The notes under the pieces: model-generated
What the model was told of the DNA's origin: nothing
The model's input: only the letters and a program-made list of their open reading frames with translations
Databases searched by the model: none
From: Atriophallophorus winterbourni
Lineage: Eukaryota; Platyhelminthes; Trematoda; Plagiorchiida; Microphallidae
DNA length: 64,000 bases
Direction of reading: 5' to 3'
Assembly: GCA_013407085.1 (NCBI GenBank)
Contig: JACCGJ010019688.1
Span: forward strand, 118,347-182,346
Made by a program: the position numbers and the translations under genes
In this document: piece by piece, positions 44,309 to 55,960 of the stretch
Numbering within the stretch: position 1 is the first letter of the stretch
How the letters are laid out: every line of letters begins with the position of its first letter

Positions 44309-45428
44309 GGTTACTTCTGTTTTCATCCAGATGCACATGCTGGGTAATAATCCAATCGATGGTTTTTAGGGAATGCAATTTTTGAACAATGTTCATCTAA
44401 CACTATTGAAAATGAACGGCTTATTTGCGGTGTTTAGTTTTCTTAATCTCAGCATAGCCTCGCTATCTGTACCTTTGTTCAGCACCCGTGAACTGTTGGA
44501 TGTTAAACACCGTATAAGCATTGTGTTGCACTTCGATCGGAACATCGATCAGTTCGTTATAACACACGTCACATACACTGGTTTTGGCTTACGATGGCCT
44601 ACCCTTCACGCTCCCAATGTTTCATATTAAACCGTTGATGCATGGCGTGGTTGTCCGTGTTCTGCTTTATTGTCTTACCTTGTGAACACGTTAATTCATT
44701 GCAGTTAACATGTGGTATCGCTTTTGTCTGAAACATAGAGATATGGCCCATTTCTTATGCCTTGGATTCTGGCTCACCGGTTATCATATCAGGGAAATCA
44801 TTATTCAGACGAATTTGCTGGCCACCGTATATATTTGATAAGCCAGGACATCGGTTTGGAGTACTGCTCATATATCACAGAGAGCAGAAATAGGCTTTGT
44901 GTATGCAACTGAACATGAAGAAATTAAGCCTATCTGGTTTGGTCGCTATTGCATAGGCTCTCGTTAGTAGTCAATTCTTCATGTCTGTGCTGCCAATGTG
45001 ATAAATGAAACGTTTGTGAACTTCGCACTACTTTTTCTCGGATACTGACTCCAAGCATAAGCAAATAAATCAAGTATTTTAGCTAGCCGACCAATGGCTT
45101 TTTCATCCGTGATCAATTATTGGATGCATAAAATTGAAATTCAAGGACAAATAAATGGTCGATTTATCTCGAATGCTTGTCAATATTTATGGAAATGTGA
45201 TCTGATGTCGCACTAAGCTGCATAATACTTGGCTACTTTCTTTTACCGAGTCCAGCTCCATTTTTTCGATTCCACAATGACTTCGTTTTAGTCTGCGTAC
45301 TCCACCCAATCGTGCGTTTGCATTATTATGTCATAACCCTAAGCTTTTGCAATCGATCTGGTTGAATCTCCGCGATTTACCTCCGAGCGGATTGGCTCAT
45401 TCTAATGCACAAAAAGTGTTCACATTTT
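44309..45428. other. no gene recognised
   Basis: Open frame 44373-44630 has no motif or splice context. Confidence 0.4.
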
Positions 45429-45494
45429 AATGCAAAGAAATTTGAGTGCAATTGGTTAGTGCTCTAACCGATTGAACTCAAATTTCTTTGCATT
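45429..45494. repeat. 31-bp inverted repeat with 4-base loop
   Basis: The left arm 45429-45459 begins AATGCAAAGAAATTTGAG and ends TTGGTTAG; the loop is TGCT; the right arm 45464-45494 is its reverse complement except at two positions. It ends exactly where family B begins. It could fold into a long hairpin as RNA from either strand. Confidence 0.93.
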
Positions 45495-45730
45495 ATGGTA
45501 TGGTATGAAAGCACAAGCCTGATCCAGGCAAAGTGCCGCACAGTCAGAGACTGCACGTGGGCTAAGATACTGTCAGGTTGCCAAGGCCTAGGCAGATATG
45601 ACGGGCGAAATAGAAATGGTAGTGAGACTCCGGCGTGTTTCAGCATGCAGCTCACTACCGTTGGCCAATCAATTTAGAACGATGTTAGCCGTACAGCACA
45701 GAAATGCTGCACGATTGCACATCCGTGCAT
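45495..45730 (+). repeat. family B repeat, near full length
   Basis: ATGGTATGGTATGAAAGC, ACAAGCCTGATCCAGGC, GTCAGAGACTGCACGTGGG, GGTAGTGAGACTCCGGCG, CAGCTCACTACCGTTGGCC, GCACGATTGCACATCCG. Taken as the reference copy, about 235 bp. Confidence 0.95.
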
Positions 45731-48055
45731 TATGAATACACGATCGGTCCCAAACATATTCCAATCGATTGTTCACATTTTAATTCAACCTACGACTGGA
45801 CCGATTTTTAACAGTTTCGCTTGTGCAACTTCGGATGTGTTTGAATTCTATTACTGATGGAAAAGCAGAAATAATCGTGTGATGGAGATGTACGTAGCAG
45901 CCAAATGAGCTTACATTTTTGCGCACCATTTGTGCCGATTTTGAGCTGAAAATGTGTGTTTGGATTATGTTAATCAACGCATGCCTTCCGGTTTCTGACG
46001 GTCACCAAGGTGAACCACATCGACAGGATCGATGGCATACGCGTTTCTGTGTGCACACGCGTGCTTATTACCGTCCATCCTAATGCTAGATATGTTCAAC
46101 ATTCAGCTAGAACAATCGGATCGCAGATTTGCCTGGCTGACTGCCAAAATTGTGAGAATTACTGATCCTGTGTCCATTGGTAGTGCACAATGTAATCAAA
46201 ATGTGGCACACTAATTCGGCTATGAACTAAACAAAAGCCTGATTTGTGACGATGCTGATACAGTAGCAAATGTTAATTGTTCTCTGCAACTTGATGTTGA
46301 CAAGAAGCTATGTGAAGTGCGACATTCTAGAGCCAGACATAAGTTCAAGACTCGCAAGCATTTTTGTCATCATTGTGCTTTTGAATGGCACCAAGCGGAG
46401 CGATAAACTGTCTATCAATCACGTAGCAATTTTTGAAATAGTTGTGGTATTGATTATCTCAATCAAATTTCGAGATCGTATGCAAGGGCCTTGCGGTAAA
46501 CTACAATCAGGAAGCCATCTTGTCCAAGAGAATTTCTCTCCATTCAGCGAACTTGCAGAGAAGGTTGCGCACATTTAATAGTCGAATGGAGGACATCCTC
46601 AGCATAACGTGCGGCACTTTGCCGAAATCAGTCTCGTCATATCATGCATACCTCTTGGGAATGGAAAGTCCCTTGAAGTTTACCACATGTCGTATTGTTT
46701 TCGCACTGCAAGTCCTGAGATCATTGCGATTCCTATTCCGGATGTACTATGCAAGCTCCACGAACACCCAGTGACGAGCGTGTAACATATGAGGTACAAA
46801 CTTTCTCTACTATTTCTCAAACCACTCATTCGTCTCAGAGCTGTACGATTGTCAGCGAGAATTAATTTTAACCTATGCGAGGCGAGCTGCAACACGCCTT
46901 AATTATAAGTCTACTTGGCTTCTGTCATAGTTTTTTCGATCGCAACCGGTTTACCTGTTCATCGGCATTCTGGTAACAAGTCAACGAGGAGTAAGACCAA
47001 TCGGTCAGTTCAAACGACGGTAAAATAGTGTTTCCTTATAGAACACGGTTTTCAACAACAAGGTCTGTTTAATATACTCCAACTCCATAATACAGCGGGA
47101 ATGGGACGTCCGATCTGTTCAGAGACGAAAGAATGATTGGTAGACAGCGACCTTGCTTTATACCCTCTGTAACGCCTATTTGTTTGACGAGTAACATGAT
47201 TTTAAATCGTCTAGTTTCGGATCAAAATAATTCAGTTTATCTCTACTCCATATTCTGTCGCAAACAATAGTATTCGAATATTTCACATGGTATCGATTTT
47301 GTGCACAACTTCACATGGTCACACAACCACCAAACACGTGTGCATACCATCGCGCGGAACCAGCTGATCATGGTGTTTGCATTTACCTGTGTGATTTCAG
47401 TTAAAAGTGCAACCACCGTAATCAATCGGACGCACACCTACACAACGAGTTATACCACGGATGGTTTCGAGAAATCATGAATACCTGTTGCTAGTTACTT
47501 TGGAATATCTCTCTTCCTATGAGTTATGAACCAACACTGCGGACAGTATCGAACAGTTATTTAGATTTCTTGATACTTATCTCTTTACCGCAGCTAATGT
47601 AACATAAATCCCGCTAACGATCGGTCTAAAATGCAGCGAAAATTTCCAGGAATTGATGCGAATGACACACTTGGCTATTTGTCTGTGTGCAGCATCTCGA
47701 AATTTTCGCCTCAATTAATGTCAGCCGTAAGACTTTGGTGAAACCTAGTGGTATCTATTTGATATCATTTTGATGTTACGAGTGGCAGCAAGTTGTTAGG
47801 TAAAATTAACTATTTCGTGTCTGAATGCAAGCGGAAAATTGTCATCAAATGCCCTAGAGTTCACAATGTTTTGCTTTAAACGTTTTAGTTCGTGTACTCA
47901 AGCTGATAACATCTTAACAAGATAGTATCAAGATTCAAGAAGAAGCCCAAAGCACAGCTTCACAATTAACATAGCATAGCAAATATTCGTTCATGAAAAA
48001 GAAAGAACCTAATGAGGTGATGTCACATATTTTCCAGTTGAGCACCTACCAAGAG
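45731..48055. other. no gene recognised
   Basis: Open frames at 46032-46214, 46270-46578 and 46520-46774 overlap and contain no domain I know. Confidence 0.4.
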
Positions 48056-48300
48056 TTAATACGCAGGTGTCGTCAAATCTCTATGCAACAAATACGTGCC
48101 CAAATTTCGAATGAATGTTTCGACGCTGGGAGCGGTAACAAGATCTTCGTGGAGAGCATTCCCAAGGAGACCGACATGTACAAAATAAAAATATCGGTGA
48201 CAGCTAATACAGGAATGGGGAATTTGTATTGTCGCTGAGTGGCTACGTGTATGCTGTGACTCACGGTGTTCGAATAAATGTTTTAAAGGATGATGGCGGG
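48056..48300 (-). mobile_element. LINE reverse transcriptase, extreme C-terminal fragment
   Basis: The minus strand reads RSHSATIQIPHSCISCHRYF, then VGLLGNALHEDLVTAPSVET. It matches the general CR1-class end (IPHSRxxxxRxxFFxxRVxxLWNxLPxxVVxAPSxxxFK) and the related fragment at 62798-62989. Strongly decayed. Confidence 0.6.
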
Positions 48301-48960
48301 TATGCAATATTTGATATGTAAGTATCACATCACTCCGAAGGCTTTTTTGACGGGGATGGGTAGACTCAGAGTTCGTTCGCCTGTTACGCTTGTACGTGAA
48401 AATCGTCCTTGCGCCGGTTTCACCAAAATAGATTGGATTGGTGAATATCTTTTAAACGATGTTTAATCTTTTACTTTGCTGAAAGAAATTCTTCAAGTTC
48501 AATCGTTTGATAAAATTTGAACATAATGGGTCAGTATACTAGGCTTCACTCCGAAATCCAGTACCAAAAAGAATGCTGTTCAAAACTACCACTGTGGTTC
48601 CAAGTCAATAGTTATTCCAAGTATAAATGATCTGTGTTATTTCCTCACAACCCCAGTTAACACCGGTTTTCTTGGGAGACGGATGCAACTAGAGAAAATA
48701 TGTAAATCTATCAGGAAATGATTCAAATCTTTTGTATTACTGTATGTGGCATCTAAATGTCGACCTTCTAGGGTGTATGTATTGCCAAAGTTGATCATAG
48801 TTCGTTTACTACTGACCGTTGACAAACCGGGAATTATTTCAATCGGGAGTTGTTAATAATGGAGGCATCATCCTTTTCGCTTAATTCCCCATCTGTTTCA
48901 TACCGCTATCAGTACAATAATTGCATTGCTGCTAGCTACATCCTCGCGTTTAACTTGTCC
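48301..48960. other. nothing recognised
   Basis: No convincing frame; the minus frame 48637-48825 has no motif. Confidence 0.35.
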
Positions 48961-48986
48961 CAACGGTTTCGTGCTACTTATATCAG
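48961..48986 (-). ncRNA. hammerhead-like core, truncated family H copy
   Basis: The minus strand reads CCTGATATAAGTAGCAC, then GAAACCGTTG. The second half of stem II and GAAAC are kept; the loop and the first stem strand are damaged. Confidence 0.35.
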
Positions 48987-49149
48987 GTGATGGCAGTAAG
49001 GGAAGATTCGATAAAGCTGTTGTACGAGACTACGTAGTTCTGGTTCACTAGACTAATTTATCAAGCTGAATCGTATTCTTTTTTATAATTTTGGTGGATG
49101 TAAAACTTTTCTGAGAAAACCATGAAATATTTTTGTTTCTTTGTGGGCT

Positions 49150-49520
49150 GTAGATAATCACAGTACAATCCACAAACTTCTTCGTCATGTAGTCGAAGCT
49201 TTATACGAGGTGCATTTGCCCCTCCAACCCAGCTACTGTAAACCTGATTTCATTGCTTTGAAGGACGGGATCGCCTTTGTAATGGACGTGTAATTTTGCG
49301 ATCCAGGGCTGGTTCAGTTCACTTGGTAGCGTAAACAATGCAAGTACAACACGCGAGATATCAATAAGACTATCGCTGACACGTTAAAATTGATGGGCCA
49401 TAATGTGGATCTTATGGATCAACATCCGATTGTGCTAATGTTTAATGGATTGCTTTGCGTGAAGAGTTTGTGTGAGTGGGCTATCTGGCTCACTGAAAAT
49501 CTATGATTGCTACATTACAG
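49150..49520 (+). mobile_element. R2-like non-LTR retrotransposon, restriction-like endonuclease remnant
   Basis: The plus strand reads NHSTIHKLLRHVVEALYEVH, then KPDFIALKDGIAFVMDV, FCDPGLVQFTW, KYNTRDI and, further on, LCVKSLCEWAIWL. This is the C-terminal restriction-like endonuclease of R2-group LINEs, with the PD...D catalytic motif (KPD, then Asp after twelve residues) and the RK..KY segment. Two stops (after MDV and after FTW) and no recognised RT show it is a dead fragment. It is the only site in the window with this LINE class. Confidence 0.7.
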
Positions 49521-49763
49521 CAACCCATACATTTTGAACAGATTGATTTTGTTGTTTTCAACGCCGGGCGTTGCCATTCCATGCCATCGGTTGTGTTCGC
49601 TCATCTTCTGAAAGACCGACTTCATGAAATAAATGTTATAATATAGCGTAAGTACAATGTGTATGAGTTGTGTGATCAGAAAAAATGAATGTTTAGAATC
49701 ATACGAAGTATAACAGCTCGTGATCTCCTTATTTGCACGCTTCCATCACAAACCCGGCCGCCG

Positions 49764-49792
49764 CCTGTTTCACGCTATTTGCATGAATCATT
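49764..49792 (-). ncRNA. hammerhead-like core, decayed family H copy
   Basis: The minus strand reads TGATTCATGC-AAATA-GCGT-GAAAC; upstream CATGCGGATCCTG and downstream GTGATGGAAGCGTGCAAAT match the other copies. Confidence 0.4.
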
Positions 49793-50969
49793 TAAAGAGT
49801 ACGAACAGGATCCGCATGACTAGAAAGGGTAAACAAAGCTTGTTGGATCTCGTTTTGTCGATAAATTTTCGTGGCTTACCACTACGTTTTATTTACGATG
49901 GGTTCATTGAAGTAGTCATGGGGCTAAACTTGAATGACGCATTTCAAAATCAATTAAATCGTTTCATACAGGGGACGATTTGTTCGAAAATTTGCAACCT
50001 TTGTTACAGTTCGAAGTGAATATAGCCAGTAACGTCTACAATTTATCAATTTTCTGATTAAGCCACCGTTCTTTCACGAAGCAGCAGCTCAGTTACCAAG
50101 TCCGTCTTTCGTTTGAGTCACGTTTACGTGTTTATGCGTCGAAGCAACCACTCATGCAGTCAGAGACTAAAATTTCAGTAAATAAGTTGCTATAGCAATT
50201 TATTATCTTCTATCTCAATTTTCAAAATCGTTTAAACAGGTCTGCTGTGACTCAAATTAAATAAATTCGTAACAAATACTTGCACATGAAAATACCATGC
50301 TTTCATCATTTTAAATTACCAAACACAAAACATTAATATTTGTTGCCTCACCACCGAATACTATCCAACAGTTTTAGTACCATATGAATCTCTTGTTTTA
50401 ACAAGAGTCTTATTTCTCCTACCTGATTATCTCCATCAATTCGTTACATCTTTGACCGCACTTTCAATTTTTAACCCCACCGCATTTATGCGTTCTTTTT
50501 AATTGTTGAATATCATGGTTTACGTCACGAACCTGGCTTGAATGCATGTTCATTTGTGATGGACACTGCTTTTTTTCTGCCGAAGCGGTTGCACACATTA
50601 TTGTATGATGAGCTGATAGGATAACAGTCAACCGGACTGGTTGCAATTCCTGTATTACTTTACTGTATTGGAGATTTCTTCAATCGAGACAGAGGCGAGA
50701 CTGTGGCACGATCTAAACTTACTTGAACTTTTGATTAGATGGCTGCTTTCTGTTTGAAACAGTAGCGTAAGATTGGGAAAATCCTCATAAAATGACACTC
50801 AAGAAATTGCGTTGGCAGCGATAACGAGCTTTCCATTTCTGGAACGAAAGAACGGACAATGGGCATCAAATAAAATCCCCATAGTTCTAACACGTGTAAT
50901 TTTTTTGCTTCAAAAATACTAGGTAATGTAATATACTCAAAACATTTTCACGGCGTCATGATTTGGTCA
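49793..50969. other. no gene recognised
   Basis: The frame 49720-50019 overlaps family H flank and probably transposon-derived sequence. From 50030 onward it is AT-rich without signals. Confidence 0.4.
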
Positions 50970-51236
50970 AATGCCGATCTGTGCTGTATGGTCGTATTCC
51001 GAAAGATCTACTCTATGGTGAGTTGCAATTAGGAAGTTGACCATTGGGTAGACCGCACTTGCGATACAAAGACGTTTGCGAAAGAGATATGAAAGCTCTT
51101 GGCATCGATCCGGCGAGTTGGGAAGAACTTGCTCATGACCGCTCACGTTGGAGGCATTGCGTTAAGCGTCGTCTGCAAGCTGGGGAGGAGCAGATACAGC
51201 TCTTGGCTGTTGAACGCATATCACGCCGCTAGTGTG
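50970..51236 (+). mobile_element. LINE C-terminal fragment
   Basis: Reads VLYGRIPKDLLYGEL, then after a stop GRPHLRYKDVCERDMKALGI, WEELAHDRSRWRHCVKRRLQ and GEEQ. The block LLYGEL...GRPxLRxKDVCxRDMKAxxI...SWExLAxDRxxWR is a common terminal region of non-LTR RT proteins. The last 62 codons are open. Confidence 0.85.
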
Positions 51237-51854
51237 CAACTGATGCAATACAACCGAGATCTGACTTTTGTTGCCAGCGCTGCGGGAGAGATTGTTCCTC
51301 CCGAATCGGACTGTTTAGTCATTCCAAAAACTGCAGAACATGAACATTCACACGATTGTGATGTATATCCATGGTCGACATCGACCGAAGGAGGCCAACA
51401 ACAACAATATATTTCACCCTGATATCAAGGAATCATTTGCCCAGTATATCAGGATTAATAGGGTTATAAAAACAGACTTAAGTAATCACGTCAATCAAAT
51501 AAGACTGCCGACTCGAATTTAGGCCTAGCTCATCCATTTTCTGTTGTACTAATTCCTTGCTGCAGCTCCTCTATGTTTTGGGTACGGAATGGCCGATCTA
51601 GATTATATAAAGACGATAAAACCGCCAAAGGTTTTCACCTAATTGAGATAAAGAGCGAGCATTTGGTTAAGAATCATTTGGATAAATCTGTTTAGAATCA
51701 TTTAACATCAATTGTGTAAAGGCTTTCGGTAACAAGTTTTGATAATGTTGTAAAGTAAGTTTGGAATTCAAATTAGTCTGGAAATGTGTTTATATTTCAG
51801 TTTTACTCCTCGAAATCTTCTTCTCGTTTCATGCTTTATTTTAATCCTAACCAG
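51237..51854. other. nothing certain; likely intron of the next gene
   Basis: Small frames at 51099-51522 run on from the LINE fragment. A pyrimidine-rich stretch leads to the acceptor at 51854. Confidence 0.4.
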
Positions 51855-52143
51855 ACATCCTGTTAAGCCCGGGCTGTCCAGGCATAGGAGCTGCGCTTAT
51901 TCTAGACAATGGTCGGCCTGGAATTTTCGAAGGCACGCTTGCAGGCTGGTATCCGTCAGCCAAACCCATTTATCAGGAGCTGAGTGCATTAGTTCATACA
52001 GAAGATGCTGAAGTTCGTGGCGCGATACTCCGCGACTCCATGCTACACCTTCCAGTGCCCTTACCAAATCGTTTAAACGTCGAGGGAGACAAAATGAAAG
52101 TCGAGACGAGGAGTTTCAAACCACTGCGGTTCATGATGGATTG
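51855..52143 (+). CDS. unrecognised gene, internal exon
   Basis: After the acceptor TTTTAATCCTAACCAG the frame is open for 96 codons: LSPGCPGIGAALILDNGRPG, IFEGTLAGWYPSAKPIYQEL, SALVHTEDAEVRGAILRDSM, PVPLPNRLNVEG, then RSFKPLRFMMD. The composition is that of a folded, conserved protein (Gly, Pro, Trp and charged residues mixed), unlike the noise around it. It ends at a perfect donor TG/GTATGT after two bases of a codon. An in-frame stop at 51848 limits it on the left. I do not recognise the family. The phase matches the exon at 53021. The earlier exon, which should end after one codon base, was not found. Confidence 0.65.
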
Positions 52144-53020
52144 GTATGTCAGCTTAATAGTGATTGGATTTGTTCAAAGTTGTTGTCACGTAGATGGATT
52201 CGAGAAACGGTTGCTCGGATTTTTTATTGTTCAATGACTGATCGCTGTGGTTACTTGGGCTTAAATATTCAAACATGTTTTTTGGATATCTGTAAACAAC
52301 AATTTCGTGGATTTTCATGTATCGCATCATCTATCCTGCGCTTCGTATTCATCACTGACTAAGCAAGTACCTTCAATCTACATGATGGTAAATACCGACG
52401 GAAGCAATAGAACTAGGACTCTTTTATCTTGAAATATTGCGAAAGTGGTAGACAAAGATAAACTTTGAAATACCGACATTTCTATTTCTCTTGTGCAGCA
52501 AAACCTCACTAACTCTATTAACTAACTTATCCGGTTAAGTTGACGGATTTCATTCTTTCTTGCTCTCAACTGTAAAAGGTACGATTCTCCCTCCATTCTC
52601 CTTTTCCAAATACTTTCTGCTCTTTCTCCGACGCCCTCAATTCGTAGAATATGTTGTACCTACAAAAAGCTCTTCCAAAATTACTATCTGGTCTGAAGAT
52701 ATATATGCTTGTTTTTGAATGCGAAATTTGTACAGAAATGGTATTCACTAAGTTGCTTGATTGCTTAGTAGAGAGAAACTTTTCTGATATCTAGGCGCCA
52801 CCAATACCGATAACTTAACCTAGCCTCATCGTCCTAATACTATACTTAGTAAAGTACGTACACTGTCATTTTGCTTGTTTCCCCTTCACTTTTTTGACTA
52901 TTAAAGTGTAAATGGATTTACCACTTTATCGTCTTTTACGTCATACTTCTTAACCATTCTTCACTTAGCAAATGAAGAAGATCTCATTCTTCCTGAATAT
53001 TTTCCACTTTTCTTCACTAG
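52144..53020 (+). other. intron of the unrecognised gene
   Basis: Begins GTATGT, ends with TTTCCACTTTTCTTCACTAG, 877 bp. Nothing else is seen in it. Confidence 0.6.
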
Positions 53021-53195
53021 CCTCTACTGTGCATCTCTGGCTTCACTGAATGACGCAGCATCAATCACTCCCGGAGATGGATTGATCGTTCGTCCGGTAC
53101 GCTTTGGCATTCTGATTGTTCACTTCGCCCCAAATTGTCCTCCGGGAATGTGTGTGAATTCCGTTGAGCAATTAGTCAGCTCCATCGCCCTCTAG
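53021..53195 (+). CDS. unrecognised gene, probable terminal exon
   Basis: The first base completes the codon TG-C left by the previous exon, and the frame continues LYCASLASLNDAASITPGDG, LIVRPVRFGILIVHFAPNCP, PGMCVNSVEQLVSSIAL to TAG at 53193. Joined in phase the two exons encode about 154 residues, with a Val/Ile-rich strand-like segment (VRFGILIVHF) followed by four Cys-containing turns. No family is recognised. A GTACGC at 53097 could act as an internal donor, but the sequence beyond it looks coding, so I take the TAG as the end. Confidence 0.6.
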
Positions 53196-55367
53196 TCTTT
53201 GCTGTTTGCCTCGGGTTTTCTCGTCACGGCTAACTGATGCATTTATGATTTTGTGTTCTATAGCATTTCGCATTGCTCACGTGATGTGTTTCGGTAGCAT
53301 ATCACACATTCTTGTATTGTAATACAAACTCATGTTACTCATCTCAAGTTTTTCAATAGATTCTGTCTTACAAATTCACATTACCTGATGATGGTGCACT
53401 CTATTATGAAGCTCTAGGTTTTCATAAGATCAGTTTCCTATTAGCGTTCATACCTTCAGCTTCTCGTGTAAGTCTTATGTTTACCATTAAGACTGCGTGT
53501 TGAGAGACTGGAAATTATATCAAATGATTGTCAAACTGGGTGGGAAGCCACGTTCATTCATTTATTAATTAAGGCTAGTGTTGAGCCGCCTAGAGTGCAC
53601 CTATGCTCGAGGTTTCTCGATCAATATCCACTTCGGCAGTGTTTTTTAAAACAATCGAAAAACAAGTTTTCCTGCTTGTATTTCCTTACTAAAGCTCTGA
53701 GTTCGTTCTATTTGCAATGTTCAGGTGGAGACTGGAAAATTCTTTTTATTGAGCATTGAATCACAAACATTTTTGCAGCACTGTGATCTAATCAAATCGA
53801 CTTATTGAACATTCCTCTAAGGCTGATCTATGCAAACACTGAACCTTATAGTCAGTGTGTGCATTCAAGCACAGATTGAGTACATACTGAGATTCTACAA
53901 AGAGACAAGTATGTGAATTTCAGAATTAATGTAACACAATTATATACTACTGAGTTAATATGTCTCAACCCACAGGTAGCCATAGCTAGCTCCTGGTGTT
54001 CAACTACGCACTAATTTAAATGAATTTCACACAAAATTGTTGTTGTATGTTCTCAATTTAGAGAGCATGTGCTGTCATTTTTAATCTTAAATTAGTGTAG
54101 CGAACAAGAAACATCAGTAAGTGTGTGTAATGTGATTTTTATTGAAATTCTTATTGTTCCACGGTAATTTGGGTGACATTTTGACGTGTTTTCATCAAGT
54201 AATTTCTAATACAGACACCTGACTACTCGTCCTTAAAACAGTGAATTTAAGTTGCATTGTGTGCCAATAAGACAATTGACGTAAACAAACGTACAAACAA
54301 AGCATGCAGTTGTTCCGTAACTTATGATTTTTAATTACCAGCGTTTTCAAATGCCAGGTCATCTGTGCTTTATAGAAATATGCTAACAAAACAATGACTG
54401 AACAATTTATCTGGCCACGATTTGCACGAAATATTGGAAATCAATAAGTTGCATTGTAGCGAGAAAAAATAGTTATATAAGTGGAAGGGGTACGATGTGA
54501 TTTAAACAGACTCATTTACGTTGTTACGGTGTAAGCGGAAATAAGCCAGGATTAGGGATCGAAATCAAATTAGTTTTAATCAATCATACAATATACGCCT
54601 CTTTTATAAAGCAAATGAATGGTTGTGTTGCGACAACAGACAAATTTTGAGAATAAGCCAAACATTTGTAGCCTACTGACGAATTGGAAAGTTTTGTGAT
54701 ACTAATACCTGGATTATTACAACGCAATTAGTGTGTACATTTTGCACACCAAACTATACTGTAATTTCAACAAAAAGGTTTGCGAATCAGTTTGTTAATA
54801 AGATTTATTTGTTTCTAGGTATGTCTTTTCTGATCCCCTACCATCGTTTACGGTTACATGATCTTTTCAGAAATAAAAGCTTTCGATGCAGTATACACCC
54901 ACCCGGTTCTTCGTTTTGTGAGGCAACTTATTTCAGTGTGTTATGAAAATGGCGGACTAATATCTACTTAACCCTTCAAATAATGGACTAACGCCACTTG
55001 TCATCCAGTAATTTCTTGCATTAAATTCTATTCAAAATATTAAAACGGATTATTAGTCTCTAATCAGAGACTTGACATTAGCTGTATATTCGTTAGACAC
55101 TGGTCACTGTAGATGAACTGAGTCTAAGCATAAAACATTTAATAAAACGCATGAATTTAGAAGTAGTATCAAGTCTCGTAAACATGTGATTAACAAGGTA
55201 GTAGGGGCAGAAGTCCTCACAACATGACTAGCGGTTGCTTCACATATGCAATAATTATGGTTATATTCATGATGCTCATTTCATTACCTCATACATTTAC
55301 AGCTTTTAATTACAAGAGTCTAATCGCAATACACATTCTGGTCTCGACACAAGCTACGTGACTTGCC
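53196..55367. other. no gene recognised
   Basis: May contain the 3' UTR of the unrecognised gene. Open frames at 54195-54389 and 54731-54946 have no motif. Confidence 0.4.
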
Positions 55368-55706
55368 ATGGCACACCTAGGGATTACAAATAGCTGCGTA
55401 GTGAGTCAAAGTATGCCTGATCAATTTTCCTATTCAAATTCACATACTTGGCCGTACGAAGATTCAATACCAGAACAGCTACGCCAACACTACTATAACG
55501 AAAAACCCCTTCAAGTTCTGCAACGGTTCCCGTGTTCATCTCATATTCAGTTCTGGTGGCAATTAATAAAAACACATCACTTCCGTTACACTGTAGCGTT
55601 TTTCGTTAAAGATAATCTGTTCATCCAACCCCATGCGCATGCACTGTACTCCACGGTTCGCTTGTATGACCTTGTCAGGTGGGCACATCGTGCTGAAGGT
55701 CAGTGA
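55368..55706 (+). CDS. hypothetical 112-codon open frame
   Basis: Starts with a good context (GCCATGG) directly after an in-frame stop, and encodes MAHLGITNSC, WPYEDSIPEQLRQHYYNEKP and RYTVAFFVKDNLF before TGA. There is no signal peptide, transmembrane helix or known motif. A CAG/GTGGGC at about 55680 could be a donor, so it might be a first exon. The opposite strand is also open in part. It could equally be chance. Confidence 0.25.
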   Translation: MAHLGITNSCVVSQSMPDQFSYSNSHTWPYEDSIPEQLRQHYYNEKPLQVLQRFPCSSHIQFWWQLIKTHHFRYTVAFFVKDNLFIQPHAHALYSTVRLYDLVRWAHRAEGQ

Positions 55707-55934
55707 GATTAGCTATGGCAACATATCGGTTTCATATTTCAGCGTGAGTATGTGAATCATTTCGGGGTTAGTGGAACACTTTTCAACGATTTAAAAAAAC
55801 GTATTCACAGCCTAAACAAATTACATTGTGAAGTCACTGGTAAGCAGGATTAAGACAGTCCAAATGATCCATGCACTAGCTCAATTCCAGCCGATCAAAC
55901 TTATAAAATCAACCCCTCAATTTCGATTTTCCAC
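55707..55934. other. nothing recognised
   Basis: Short AT-rich stretch. Confidence 0.35.
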
Positions 55935-55960
55935 CTGATGACGATAAATAGCCAGAATTG
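55935..55960 (+). ncRNA. hammerhead-like motif, CGG-stem type, decayed
   Basis: CTGATGACGATAAATAGCC then AGAATTGG. CTGATGA is intact, the stem has one mismatch and GAAA is altered to AGAA. Related to the motifs at 11076 and 11302. Confidence 0.35.

Noticed and set aside
46270..46774. Overlapping 84- and 102-codon frames
   Set aside because: No domain, no splice signals and unusual composition; treated as non-coding.
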